This document shows positions 8,676 through 18,456 of a DNA stretch of 64,000 nt, in pieces (position 1 is the stretch's first letter; every line of letters starts with the position of its first letter). The notes beneath the pieces are model-generated. The model made no database searches. It worked only from the letters and a program-made list of their open reading frames with translations, and had not been told where the DNA came from. Source of the stretch: Zobellia barbeyronii (GTDB taxonomy: Bacteria > Bacteroidota > Bacteroidia > Flavobacteriales > Flavobacteriaceae). Location: the NCBI RefSeq assembly GCF_018603515.1, contig NZ_JACATN010000007.1:1-64000 (forward strand), in the 5' to 3' direction. Made by a program: the position numbers and the translations under genes.

Positions 8676-10034
8676 ATGAAACGAACTTTTCTAAACTTAA
8701 AAACCTTTGCTACCATCATTTTAACAGCTGGTCTAATGACCGCTTGTAGCAGTGACGATACAGTTCCTACACCAGAACCAGACACTGAAGAACCGGATAT
8801 AGCAGAACCAGAGGAACCAAGATGGATTACTGTTGCTGGAGCTAAAATGGGAGATAACCCTGGTGATGGTAATGGAGGAACTTTAATTTATTCTGTAACC
8901 AGTGATGATGCCAAAGACCCTTCTGTATCTATAGAGCCTTTTGAAAATGGATTTATAGCTCCTTCTAACAGAACGGCAAGATTACAATCTTCTGAAGATG
9001 GAAGTACTATTTTTAATATTAGCTACGCAGGAGATACTGGCGGAAATTATACCAAATATACCGTAGAAGGTGGGCAAACTTTCACCCCAACAGGATCAGA
9101 AGTGAGTATTGCTCCTTATGTAGGTACAGCTCCACGATGGATAAAACTATTTGATGGTGACCAAACGGGTGCTGCAGTATACGTATCAACAGAAAATGAG
9201 TTTGATGAAAACGACAAATACACTCGTACAGAAGCTACTATTGGCGTAGTAACTTTAGACCTAGTGAACTCTTCTATAAAAGAATTCCAAGAGCATAGTA
9301 TTCCGTTAAGCGCTGAAGAGGAAGCTAATGGCTATTACATTTCAAGAATTGATATGCCTACACTAAATGCGGCTGGCGATAAATTATATATAGGTGCACG
9401 TTTAAGTAAAGTAAACCCTGATACTGCTGAAAGCGATAGTGATTATGAAATTTTAGGCTCCAAAACCATTGTTTTAGATTACCCTTCTCTACTGAACCCA
9501 TCAGTAATTTCTTCTACCGTAGGGCATGGAAATACGAATGGATACCGAAGCATTAATGCTTTCCTTTATGAAGGAAGCGTTTATCAAGCTAACCAAAGTG
9601 ATCCTGAAGGTTCTCATATTTTAAGAATTGGAGCTGATAATACATATGATGATTCTTACGAATTTAATTTAGATGATGCTTTAGGTGTAGAAGGTGCTTA
9701 TATCCTTGCTTGGAGACCTGCAGCAAATGGCAAAGCGGTTATAGCTTACCGTCATGATGCGTCTGCCGAAGGTGTAGCAGGAGCGCAAGGATTTTTCGCT
9801 TTAGCTGACTTGAACGCCAAAACAGCACAAAAAATTGATGCTATTCCTTATGACCCAGATTTCTATTTATTCCAATACCAAGGTTTTGTAGTTGATGGAA
9901 CAGAAATTTACCTTACCCAAGGCGCCGTAGGTCAAAACGGAAATATTTACGTGGTAGATACCGAAACAGGAGAAGTTACCAAAGGTGCGGAATTAGTAAA
10001 CGTAGCGGGAAGTCACTTTATCGGTGCTTGGTAA
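8676..10034 (+). CDS. DUF4374 lipoprotein
   Basis: 452 residues. A signal peptide ends in the lipobox LMTAC (Cys24), followed by an acidic, proline-rich linker (about 25-48), so the protein is a lipoprotein, probably at the outer membrane. The rest is rich in beta strands and repeats blade-like segments, consistent with a beta-propeller. It matches DUF4374 proteins, which are coded next to TonB siderophore receptors in Bacteroidota. A role in binding or handing on the chelate is plausible but not proven. It begins 20 bases after the receptor gene. Confidence 0.8.
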   Translation: MKRTFLNLKTFATIILTAGLMTACSSDDTVPTPEPDTEEPDIAEPEEPRWITVAGAKMGDNPGDGNGGTLIYSVTSDDAKDPSVSIEPFENGFIAPSNRTARLQSSEDGSTIFNISYAGDTGGNYTKYTVEGGQTFTPTGSEVSIAPYVGTAPRWIKLFDGDQTGAAVYVSTENEFDENDKYTRTEATIGVVTLDLVNSSIKEFQEHSIPLSAEEEANGYYISRIDMPTLNAAGDKLYIGARLSKVNPDTAESDSDYEILGSKTIVLDYPSLLNPSVISSTVGHGNTNGYRSINAFLYEGSVYQANQSDPEGSHILRIGADNTYDDSYEFNLDDALGVEGAYILAWRPAANGKAVIAYRHDASAEGVAGAQGFFALADLNAKTAQKIDAIPYDPDFYLFQYQGFVVDGTEIYLTQGAVGQNGNIYVVDTETGEVTKGAELVNVAGSHFIGAW

Positions 10035-10122
10035 ACCTATAAAATATTAGCTTATACATGCCATTATCGGGCTTATGGTCCGGTAATGGTTTTAGCAATT
10101 AAGAATCTCAATTTATAAGAAC

Positions 10123-11628
10123 ATGAAAAAAAATATCATTAGAACTTTTATTTTAGTTCTCAGCTCTGTACTTGTTTCTTTAAGTGCGATCGCCCAGCGA
10201 AATGCACCAAAAGATCCAAATCCTTTTTTAAATAAGGACTACTGGGAAAAACAACCAAGTATTAGTAGCATTCAAGCTACAATGAAAGATGGTCATTCGG
10301 TTACCGAAGCCAATAGAGGTGGGTTTGACGCCACTACTTTTGCCATTTTTAGCAAAAATCCTATCAGCACCATTCAGTTTTTAATGGAGCAGGGCAACGA
10401 TATAAATAAACGTACACACGATTCACGTACCTATGTTTTTTGGGCCGCATCTAGTGGTGACTTGGATCTTGTAAAATATTTGATAGACAAAGGTGCCAAA
10501 TTAGACCTTGTTGATTCCCATGGATACGGACCTATATCTTTTACCGCTGCAACGGGTCAGCAAGATTTTGCCATCTATGATGCATTTATTACCGGTGGTT
10601 CCGATTTAAAAAAGGAGAAAGACCACCATGGTAAAAATGCCTTATTAGTGTCTATTGGAAGAGCTAAAGACTTGAAAATTGTAGATTATTTTATTGAGAA
10701 AGGTTTACCTCTTAATAGTGTAGATGACCACGGAAATGGGGCATTTCACTACGCTGCACAAGGTGGAAATATTGCTATTCTTAAGGAATTGGTAGAACGC
10801 GGTGTTTCAACTTCAAAGAATGAATCTACTGGAGAAAATGCTATTTTCTTTGCAAGTAAAGGCAGAGATGCCTCAGCTGAACTTTTCAAGTATTTGGAAG
10901 GACTAGGGGTCAATGCTAATATAACTACTAAGAAGGGAGAAAATCCTTTACATAATATAGCTAGCTCGTCTAAAGATGTTTCAATTTTTGAATATTTTAA
11001 AGCAAAAGGCGTTGATCCAAATGCAGTAGATGAAGAAGGCAATACGTCTCTTTTAAATGCAGCAGGAAGAAACGAACTTAAAGCTGTAAAATACTTTGCC
11101 GAAAAATCAAATGATATTGACCATGCTGATAGTAAAGGGCAAACTGCATTGGCAATAGCGCTTCAAAACAATGGTGCAGATGTAGTGACTTACCTTATAT
11201 CCAAAGGAGCTGATGTAAATGCAAAAGATAACAAAGGCAACAATTTAGCTTCTTACCTTTTTGGTAGCCGAGGTAAACCACGTGATTTTGATGCCAAGGT
11301 TGTCGCATTACAGAATGCAGGTTTTGATTTTAAACAATTACAAGCTGATAACAGCAGTGTTTGGCATTTAGCGGTATCCAAAAACAATTTAGACTTGCTG
11401 AAAAAAGTAAGTGCGTTTGGTGCCGACATCAACGGTAAAGACAAAGATGGAAATACTCCATTGCACTATGCAGCTATGAAGACTGAAAACGCAGAAATAT
11501 TAAAGTACTTAATAACTAATGGAGCAGACCTTAAGTCTACCACCGAGTTTGGTGAAACTGCACACGATTTGGCCAGTGAGAATGAGCTATTGGCCCAAAA
11601 CAAGGTTAATCTTGAATTTTTAAACTAG
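10123..11628 (+). CDS. Secreted ankyrin-repeat protein
   Basis: 501 residues with a signal peptide (ending near AIAQ, residue 25) and about a dozen ankyrin repeats from residue 60 to the end, for example GNGAFHYAAQGGNIAILKEL and GNTPLHYAAMKTENAEILKYL. Ankyrin stacks bind other proteins; here the partner is presumably in the periplasm. It lies inside the siderophore operon, seven bases before the DUF2271 gene, a placement seen in related loci. No enzyme motif is present. Confidence 0.85.
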   Translation: MKKNIIRTFILVLSSVLVSLSAIAQRNAPKDPNPFLNKDYWEKQPSISSIQATMKDGHSVTEANRGGFDATTFAIFSKNPISTIQFLMEQGNDINKRTHDSRTYVFWAASSGDLDLVKYLIDKGAKLDLVDSHGYGPISFTAATGQQDFAIYDAFITGGSDLKKEKDHHGKNALLVSIGRAKDLKIVDYFIEKGLPLNSVDDHGNGAFHYAAQGGNIAILKELVERGVSTSKNESTGENAIFFASKGRDASAELFKYLEGLGVNANITTKKGENPLHNIASSSKDVSIFEYFKAKGVDPNAVDEEGNTSLLNAAGRNELKAVKYFAEKSNDIDHADSKGQTALAIALQNNGADVVTYLISKGADVNAKDNKGNNLASYLFGSRGKPRDFDAKVVALQNAGFDFKQLQADNSSVWHLAVSKNNLDLLKKVSAFGADINGKDKDGNTPLHYAAMKTENAEILKYLITNGADLKSTTEFGETAHDLASENELLAQNKVNLEFLN

Positions 11629-11634
11629 TATTCT

Positions 11635-12132
11635 ATGAAAAATATAATAGTAAAGACCGTTGTAGCGCTGTGTTTAGCTTCTGCCATTTTCGTGTTATCT
11701 TCTTTTATAAAAGAACCAGAAGTAAGTTATAAATGTATGATTCAAATGACCAATTACACTGGCGAAAAAGCTTATGTAGTGGTTTCATTAATCAATCCTG
11801 AAGGGAAATATGAAAAGACGCTTTACGTACAGGGGGATGATAAAGAATGGTTTCCTGATTTAAAGGAATGGTGGAAATTTAGTGATGGCTCAAGTGAAAA
11901 TGTTGATGCTATTTCTGGAGCCACCATTGGTAACGGTGAACGAAATATAATTTCTTTAGGTTTCAACACTACTAATATTGATGCTGGTTATAAAGTTCGT
12001 TTTGAATCTGCGGTAGAGAATCAGGAATACTATGTTGTAGATGCTGAAATTGAACTGAATTCGGCTACTCTAAAAGAGAAAGTAGACGGTAAAGGTTACA
12101 TCCGTTATATAAGAATGGTACCTAACAGATAG
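11635..12132 (+). CDS. DUF2271 protein
   Basis: 165 residues with an N-terminal membrane or signal segment (residues 7-24) and a beta-rich domain matching DUF2271, seen next to PepSY reductases and flavin-linked iron or cofactor handling genes. The segment SSENVDAISGATIGNGERN resembles the DAISGAT motif of FMN-transfer or FMN-binding substrates, whose Thr accepts FMN from ApbE; whether it is flavinylated here is an inference. Five bases separate it from the PepSY reductase gene. Confidence 0.7.
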   Translation: MKNIIVKTVVALCLASAIFVLSSFIKEPEVSYKCMIQMTNYTGEKAYVVVSLINPEGKYEKTLYVQGDDKEWFPDLKEWWKFSDGSSENVDAISGATIGNGERNIISLGFNTTNIDAGYKVRFESAVENQEYYVVDAEIELNSATLKEKVDGKGYIRYIRMVPNR

Positions 12133-12137
12133 TTTTT

Positions 12138-14333
12138 ATGATTGTATCGGTATGGAGGTATAGCCATTTACTATTTGCCATTGCCTCTTCTGTTTTTCTT
12201 TTGATTGCATCGATTACTGGTGTTATTCTTGCTATAGAACCAATTTTAAATAAAATTGAACCCTACAGTGTTTCCGGCGCCGATGAACTTTCTTTGGCAG
12301 AGACTCTAGAGAATATCAATACGAAATATGAAGAAGTATTAGCTATAAAACGAGACCGAAACGGTTTTGTAAGTGCTACGGTTATTATAGATGGAAAGAA
12401 CGAAGAATTCTACATTGATCCATTTACAGGTGATAAATTGGAGAACCTTATTCAAAAAAAGCCCATTTTTCAATTTGCCACCAACCTCCACCGATCTCTC
12501 TTTCTAAAATCTACGGGGCGTTTTCTAATAGGATTCGCCTCTTTTTTACTAATTCTCATTAGCATTTCGGGTATTGTACTCATCGCGAAAAGACAAGGCG
12601 GATACAAACAGTTCTTTGCACCCGTTGTCCGTGAGAATTTTTCCCAATACAATCATGTTGTATATGCAAGGTTTTCACTCCTTCCTCTTTTAGTATTAGC
12701 AATCACAGGCGTATATCTTTCCTTGCTTCGTTTTGATATTATTCCAGATTCTCAAGTATCATTACAAGTCGATTTTGATTCCATTCAGGAGGAACCTTTT
12801 AAAGAATACACGGAATTTGACCTATTTAAAAATACACCGCTATCCCAATTACGTGAATTGGAATACCCGTTTTCTGAATTTGTAGAAGACTATTATATCA
12901 TCCGGTTAAAGGACAGGGAACTATACCTGAACCAAGTTACTGGAGATATCCTTGCCGAAGAAAAACACCCCACAATACAAGTCATTTCTTCTTGGGCCAC
13001 TGTATTGCACACCGGAGAAGGAAGTATTTTATGGTCAATCGTACTCGGTTTGGGAAGTTTAGCAATTCCCTTTCTAACCGTTACGGGCTTTATTGTATAT
13101 TTTAAAAGACCTAAAACCAAGATTAAAAATGAGCATTCAAAAAATGAAAGTGAGTTTGTAATTTTAGTAGGTACGGAAGGTGGTACAACACTTCAATTTG
13201 CTCAAGAGTTACACAAACAACTTTTACTATCGGGTAAAAAAAGTCATCTGGCACTGATGAACGAATATTCTCATTTCAAAAAAATGGAACATTTATTGGT
13301 CATTACGGCTACGTACGGACAAGGAGAAGCTCCGGCATCCGCAGAGAAGTTCATACAATTGGTCAAAAAAAATCAGCAGAAACAAACATTTGATTTTAGC
13401 GTAGTAGGTTTTGGCTCTACGGCCTACCCAAACTTCTGTCAGTTTGCTTACGAAACTCATGAGGTCTTAAAAGCCTCAAATAATACTATTGTTATAGAAG
13501 AGGTCTTTACGGTTAACGACCAATCTTTTGAGTCCTTCAACAATTGGTGTTCGGTCTGGTCCGAAAAAATGGGAATACCTATGCATCTGGAAAAGCCTAA
13601 ACTGGTTACCAGTTCAAAACCTGCATCAACTTTCAAAGTTATTCATAAATCGGAACTACCTGAAGACGACACCTTCCTTTTGAGCCTTAAAAACCTGAAT
13701 GGGTCAAAACCCGTTTCAGGCGATTTACTATCGGTCGTACCAGCCAAAGGGGAGCGTGAACGCTTATATTCCATAGGAAAAGTGAATACGGATACACTTT
13801 TAATCAGTATCCGAAGACACGAAAAAGGATTATGTTCCAACTATTTACATCAACTGGAACACAACGAAAAACTTACTGCCACGATAGTAAACAACCGAAA
13901 TTTCCACTTTCCAAAGCACTCTAAAAAAACGGTGTTTATAGCTACGGGAACAGGTATTGGTCCTTTTTTGGGAATGATGCAGGAGAATATAAAAAGAAAA
14001 GAAATTCATTTGTATTGGGGTGCACGAACGAAAGATGCTTTCAACCTCTATAAAGATTACATTGAAACGGCACTACAAGCAGGTAAATTGACCAATTTTA
14101 AAACCGCCTATTCTCGCCAACAATCTGAAAAAATATACGTACAGCACTTGATTCAACGTGACAAAGAACTGTTTTTAGAAGTTTTAAAAAAGAAGGGTTG
14201 CATTATGATTTGCGGATCCATTGCTATGCAAAAAGAAGTTTTACAAGAACTGCAGCAACTCAGCAACAAATACCTTGGTAAAGATTTAAGCTACTATCAA
14301 AACCGAAAACAGATAAAGATGGATTGCTATTAA
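12138..14333 (+). CDS. PepSY membrane - flavodoxin - FAD/NAD(P)H reductase fusion
   Basis: 731 residues. The N-terminal third is a PepSY-TM module with four membrane helices (about 12-33, 135-155, 180-200, 300-322). A flavodoxin domain follows (about 335-480; GTEGGTTLQFAQEL and TATYGQGEAPASAEKF bind FMN). The C-terminal third is a ferredoxin-reductase-like module: RLYSIGKV for FAD, GTGIGPFLGMMQ and CGSIAMQKEV for NAD(P)H, as in sulfite reductase flavoprotein. Electrons would pass from NAD(P)H through FAD and FMN to the membrane domain and on to periplasmic ferric siderophore. PepSY proteins such as FoxB and FpvG do this elsewhere. Last gene of the locus. Confidence 0.85.
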   Translation: MIVSVWRYSHLLFAIASSVFLLIASITGVILAIEPILNKIEPYSVSGADELSLAETLENINTKYEEVLAIKRDRNGFVSATVIIDGKNEEFYIDPFTGDKLENLIQKKPIFQFATNLHRSLFLKSTGRFLIGFASFLLILISISGIVLIAKRQGGYKQFFAPVVRENFSQYNHVVYARFSLLPLLVLAITGVYLSLLRFDIIPDSQVSLQVDFDSIQEEPFKEYTEFDLFKNTPLSQLRELEYPFSEFVEDYYIIRLKDRELYLNQVTGDILAEEKHPTIQVISSWATVLHTGEGSILWSIVLGLGSLAIPFLTVTGFIVYFKRPKTKIKNEHSKNESEFVILVGTEGGTTLQFAQELHKQLLLSGKKSHLALMNEYSHFKKMEHLLVITATYGQGEAPASAEKFIQLVKKNQQKQTFDFSVVGFGSTAYPNFCQFAYETHEVLKASNNTIVIEEVFTVNDQSFESFNNWCSVWSEKMGIPMHLEKPKLVTSSKPASTFKVIHKSELPEDDTFLLSLKNLNGSKPVSGDLLSVVPAKGERERLYSIGKVNTDTLLISIRRHEKGLCSNYLHQLEHNEKLTATIVNNRNFHFPKHSKKTVFIATGTGIGPFLGMMQENIKRKEIHLYWGARTKDAFNLYKDYIETALQAGKLTNFKTAYSRQQSEKIYVQHLIQRDKELFLEVLKKKGCIMICGSIAMQKEVLQELQQLSNKYLGKDLSYYQNRKQIKMDCY

Positions 14334-14379
14334 ATCAATGGGCTTTGATGGTATGAATATTCGCAAATTTAAACTCTGT

Positions 14380-15645
14380 TTACGTCTTCTGCTTCTTCTT
14401 TCTAGCTGCAGGAAACAACACATTATTCAAGATTAAACGGTATCCAGGAGAATTGGGGTGTAATTCCAATTCCGTTTTTGGATCCCCTACTCTATGCTGG
14501 TAATCCTCAGGATCATGCCCACCGTAAAATGTAAAAAAGCCTTTGCCTTTAACTCCGTGAATATAACGCGCTTCACCATTCAGTTTATTTTCTCCTAAAA
14601 CCATAACCGTTGGCTTTACTTCATCTCTATTAAAAGCAGTTGTTTGCCCCATAAACCCCTTTACCAATGCGGTATGATTTTGACAAAGCATGGTAGGTAC
14701 GGCATCCCATTTAGCAGAAAAATCCATTAACGAAAAGTAGTCGGACTCTTTGGGCACGTTACCCCTCTTACTGGTCATATCAATTGAAGAGAATTCATAT
14801 TTAAGCGGGTTTCTTTCCAGGGTGAAATCAGTGAATGCAAAAGTCTTGCTATAGTTTAACTTACTCTGGTAGTTTGCATCAGAAGGGTCATTATCAAACA
14901 TTGGTTCGCAAATATCAACCCCCTCAGCTGAAAGTGCTATATCAAAACTATCTGTAGCAGAACACATAGCAAACATAAAACCTCCGCCAATAACATACTT
15001 TCTTATTTTCTGAGCTACTGCACCTTTCTCTTCCGATACTTTTGAAAACCCATGCTCACTAGCCAATGCTTCAGCAGATTTTTTTTGTTCAATGTACCAC
15101 GGTGCTGCTCTATAAGCTCCATAAAATTTACCATATTGGCCCGTGAAATCTTCGTGATGCAAATGCAACCAATCATAAAGCGCTAGCTTATCACCTAAAA
15201 CTTCTTCATCATAAATGGTTACATAAGGAATCTCCGCATAGGTCAAAACCATAGTTACAGCATCATCCCAAGGTTGGTTTCCTTTTGGAGAATAGACGGC
15301 AATCTTAGGTGCTTTTTCGAGAATTACTGCATCTTGATTTTTAGAAGGACTACTAATGTCTGCTAAAATACTTTGAGTTTGACTATCGGATAAAATTTCA
15401 AAAGAAACGCCCCGTATCTGACATTCTTTACGAATAACATCTCCATCAGGAAGTAAAAAGGAACCGCCTCTATAATTTAGAAGCCACTGTACTTTTTGTT
15501 GTTTGCTTAATACCCAATAGGTGATTCCGTAAGCTTTTAGATGATCCTTCTGCCCATCAACATCCATAGGGATTAAAATGGAAGATGCGCAAACCTGCAA
15601 AACACCTATAAAGATGAAAAGAGTTGATAAAAGCGATTTCATCAT
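14380..15645 (-). CDS. Secreted protein with amidotransferase-like fold, function unknown
   Basis: 421 residues with a signal peptide (residues 1-20). The centre (PKIAVYSPKGNQPWDDAVTM onward) and the GGFMFAMCSATDSFDIAL segment, which looks like a nucleophile elbow with Cys, suggest a class I glutamine-amidotransferase-like fold. I recall that similar proteins in this family of bacteria are often labelled 'asparagine synthetase B', but I see no ATP-pyrophosphatase motif or Ntn glutaminase start, so that name is not supported. It is a single gene, downstream of dnaB on the same strand with a 109-base gap. The conserved block near the end (LELHPNSPGYRLILNNVLFP) is unexplained. Confidence 0.6.
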   Translation of the reverse strand: MMKSLLSTLFIFIGVLQVCASSILIPMDVDGQKDHLKAYGITYWVLSKQQKVQWLLNYRGGSFLLPDGDVIRKECQIRGVSFEILSDSQTQSILADISSPSKNQDAVILEKAPKIAVYSPKGNQPWDDAVTMVLTYAEIPYVTIYDEEVLGDKLALYDWLHLHHEDFTGQYGKFYGAYRAAPWYIEQKKSAEALASEHGFSKVSEEKGAVAQKIRKYVIGGGFMFAMCSATDSFDIALSAEGVDICEPMFDNDPSDANYQSKLNYSKTFAFTDFTLERNPLKYEFSSIDMTSKRGNVPKESDYFSLMDFSAKWDAVPTMLCQNHTALVKGFMGQTTAFNRDEVKPTVMVLGENKLNGEARYIHGVKGKGFFTFYGGHDPEDYQHRVGDPKTELELHPNSPGYRLILNNVLFPAARKKKQKT

Positions 15646-15754
15646 ATGTATAGCTCTTTGATTTTCTCTAAAGATACTTGAAAAAGTGCGCTTTTTATGA
15701 CGGCCACAGTTAAAGCTATTAGAAAACTATCTGAATTTTTAATACACCCTTCTA

Positions 15755-17302
15755 TTAAAACGGCACATCATTATCTTCATCTGCATTCAAATCATTCATA
15801 GAGCTACCAAAAGCTTGGTTAGCATCCGGTAGATTTTTTGTTATAAAAGGATTATCCTCGTTCTCGTTCATTTTAGACTGAAACTCAAATGGAGAATCAA
15901 AATCATCTAAATTATCAAACTTACCAAGGTTACCGATAAATTTAAGACGAATACTTTCTAGACCACCGTTACGGTGTTTAGCAACGATAAATTCTGCCTG
16001 ACCTTGTGTTGGGCTTCTTTCTTCATCATCCCATTCATCAATCTTATAATATTCAGGGCGGAAAATAAATGATACAATATCCGCATCCTGCTCAATTGCA
16101 CCAGATTCACGTAAATCCGAAAGTAAAGGTCTTTTACTTCCTCCACGCGTTTCAACTGCACGAGATAACTGAGATAATGCAATTACCGGTATATTCAATT
16201 CTTTTGCCAGTGCCTTAAGGTTTCGTGAAATAGTAGATATTTCCTGTTCACGGTTACCTCCTTTACCGGTACCACCAGCGGTCATTAACTGTAAGTAGTC
16301 AATGATAATAATTTTAATATTATGTTGCGAAGCTAAACGTCTAGCCTTTGCACGTAAATCAAAAATAGATAACGATGGTGTATCATCAATAAACAAAGGT
16401 GCCTTTTCTAACGCTTTTACTTTTACGTTTAATTGCTCCCACTCGTGTTTTTCTAATTTACCAGTTCTCAGCTTTTCAGATGATAGACCGGTTTCAGAAG
16501 AAATTAGACGGGTTATTAACTGTACGGAAGACATCTCACAAGAGAAGAACGCTACACCTTGACCACCATCTACCGCAATATTCCTTGCCATAGATAAGGT
16601 TAAGGCTGTTTTACCCATACCAGGACGTGCCGCTACAATAATTAAATCACTAGGCTGCCAACCAGAGGTTAACTTATCTAGTTTATCAAAGCCGGTAGCA
16701 ATACCGCTCATCCCCTCTTTGTTGGAAATTTCTTCAATCTTTTTCTTAGCCTGAATTACAAGATCCATGGCTGTTTCCGCAGAACGCTTTAAGTTACCTT
16801 GTGTAACATCGTAAAGTTTAGACTCTGCACTATCTAAAAGGTCAAAAACGTCTGTAGATTCATCATAAGCCTCTTCAATAATCTCATTTGAGATTTTAAT
16901 TAAGCTTCTTTGAATGTACTTCTGAAGTATAATACGTGCGTGAAACTCAATGTGCGCCGAAGAAGCTACTTTTTGAGTCAATTTAATAAGGTAAAAATCA
17001 CCTCCAATAGTATCTAACCGTCCGTCTCTCTTTAATTGAGAAGAAACCGTTAATAAATCCACCGGTTCTGAACTTTCGAACAGTTTAAAAATAGCCTCGT
17101 AGATGTGACGGTGGGCATCCTTATAGAAAACATCCGGGTGTAGGATATCTATCACTTCATCCACACCTTTCTTATCTATCATCATTGCACCAAGAACAAC
17201 CTCCTCTAAATCAACAGATTGCGGTGGTATTTTACCACGCTCTAAATTGATCAGGGTAGATTTATCTATTTTTCGGGCAACGACCGGATTAATTTTTTCC
17301 AT
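15755..17302 (-). CDS. dnaB: Replicative DNA helicase DnaB
   Basis: 515 residues. An N-terminal helical domain (about 25-130, with PQSVDLEEVVLGAMMIDKKG) precedes a RecA-like core with Walker A ARPGMGKTALTLS, Walker B IIIIDYLQLM and the DLRESGAIEQDADIV motif. It is the hexameric helicase that opens the replication fork. The C-terminal tail is acidic and ends in DEDNDVPF, reminiscent of the SSB-type acidic tip, but such tails are common in this group. It is preceded by the accA terminator and is on the same strand as accA. Confidence 0.96.
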   Translation of the reverse strand: MEKINPVVARKIDKSTLINLERGKIPPQSVDLEEVVLGAMMIDKKGVDEVIDILHPDVFYKDAHRHIYEAIFKLFESSEPVDLLTVSSQLKRDGRLDTIGGDFYLIKLTQKVASSAHIEFHARIILQKYIQRSLIKISNEIIEEAYDESTDVFDLLDSAESKLYDVTQGNLKRSAETAMDLVIQAKKKIEEISNKEGMSGIATGFDKLDKLTSGWQPSDLIIVAARPGMGKTALTLSMARNIAVDGGQGVAFFSCEMSSVQLITRLISSETGLSSEKLRTGKLEKHEWEQLNVKVKALEKAPLFIDDTPSLSIFDLRAKARRLASQHNIKIIIIDYLQLMTAGGTGKGGNREQEISTISRNLKALAKELNIPVIALSQLSRAVETRGGSKRPLLSDLRESGAIEQDADIVSFIFRPEYYKIDEWDDEERSPTQGQAEFIVAKHRNGGLESIRLKFIGNLGKFDNLDDFDSPFEFQSKMNENEDNPFITKNLPDANQAFGSSMNDLNADEDNDVPF

Positions 17303-17400
17303 TTCACGAAATTATGCAATTAACTAAAAAATAAAGCGAAGTATAGTTAACAGGTAATGAACATTACCCTGTTAATAAGTTACGATTTTATGTTGATAAC

Positions 17401-17434
17401 AAAAAAAATCTGAGGAAAGTCTTCCTCAGATTTT
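17401..17434 (-). terminator. Terminator after accA
   Basis: A perfect 13-base stem (17405-17417 with 17422-17434) with a four-base loop. On the minus strand it is followed by eight T residues, 24 bases after the accA stop. Confidence 0.85.
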
Positions 17435-17457
17435 GGTCAGCTTGTTAAAAGCGTCCG

Positions 17458-18411
17458 TTAACCGTTAAAAACACCCATTTGGGCGTATTTATCCATTCTT
17501 ATTTTAACTAATTCCTTTGGGGATAACTTTTCTAAAGCTTCAAATTGAGTAGTAATTTTATTTTTTACCACCTCAAAGGTCTTTTCTCGATTTGCATGCG
17601 CTCCACCTGCTGGTTCACGCACGATTTCATCGATTAGTTTTAATTTTTTCATATCCGTAGCAGTCAGCTTTAATGCTTCTGCAGCTACTTCTTTATATTC
17701 CCAGCTTCTCCAAAGAATTGAAGAACAAGATTCTGGTGATATTACGGAATACCATGTATTCTCTAACATCAACACCTTATCACCTACACCTATACCTAAG
17801 GCTCCACCAGAAGCTCCTTCACCTATAATCACAACAATTATTGGCACTTTAAGGCGAGTCATTTCTAAAATATTACGAGCAATTGCCTCTCCTTGACCTC
17901 TTTCTTCTGCTTCAATACCAGCAGCACCACCAGGAGTGTCAATGAAACAAACTACAGGAATATTAAACTTCTCTGCAGATTTCATTAAGCGCAATGCTTT
18001 ACGATAACCTTCAGGATTGGCCATACCAAAATTACGGTATTGCCTTGTTTTTGTATTATAGCCTTTTTGTTGCCCGATGAACATATAACTCTGATCACCA
18101 ATTTTACCAAGACCACCAATCATGGCTTTGTCATCCTTCACATTTCTGTCTCCGTGAAGTTCTAGAAAAGTATCGCCACATATAGCGTTAATATAATCTA
18201 AAGTATATGGTCTATTAGGATGTCTAGATAACTGTACCCGTTGCCAAGCAGTAAGATTTTTGTAGATGTCTTTTCTGGTATCGGCTAATTTCTTTTCGAT
18301 CTGTTTACAGGTCTCCGATACATCTACATCGCTTTCTTCTCCAATAATCATGCATTTATCCAGCTGGTCTTCAAGCTCTTTTATCGGGAGTTCAAAATCG
18401 AGATATTCCAT
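17458..18411 (-). CDS. accA: Acetyl-CoA carboxylase, carboxyltransferase alpha subunit
   Basis: 317 residues, the standard length. The crotonase-like core shows [20 protein letters not shown] and [15 protein letters not shown], the oxyanion-hole and CoA-binding loops of AccA. With AccD it moves the carboxyl group from biotin to acetyl-CoA for fatty acid synthesis. The N-terminal helical segment (residues 1-70) is as in other AccA. A -7 element upstream and a strong terminator downstream suggest its own transcript. Confidence 0.97.
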   Translation of the reverse strand: MEYLDFELPIKELEDQLDKCMIIGEESDVDVSETCKQIEKKLADTRKDIYKNLTAWQRVQLSRHPNRPYTLDYINAICGDTFLELHGDRNVKDDKAMIGGLGKIGDQSYMFIGQQKGYNTKTRQYRNFGMANPEGYRKALRLMKSAEKFNIPVVCFIDTPGGAAGIEAEERGQGEAIARNILEMTRLKVPIIVVIIGEGASGGALGIGVGDKVLMLENTWYSVISPESCSSILWRSWEYKEVAAEALKLTATDMKKLKLIDEIVREPAGGAHANREKTFEVVKNKITTQFEALEKLSPKELVKIRMDKYAQMGVFNG

Positions 18412-18437
18412 TAGTGTAATAGGTTTAGTTTGATGGG

Positions 18438-18445
18438 CAAATATA
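18438..18445 (-). promoter_or_regulatory. -7 element before accA
   Basis: TATATTTG on the minus strand, 27 bases before the accA start, in the gap between the DMT gene stop and accA. No matching TTG is seen at the -33 distance. Confidence 0.4.
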
Positions 18446-18456
18446 GAACTTTAAGC

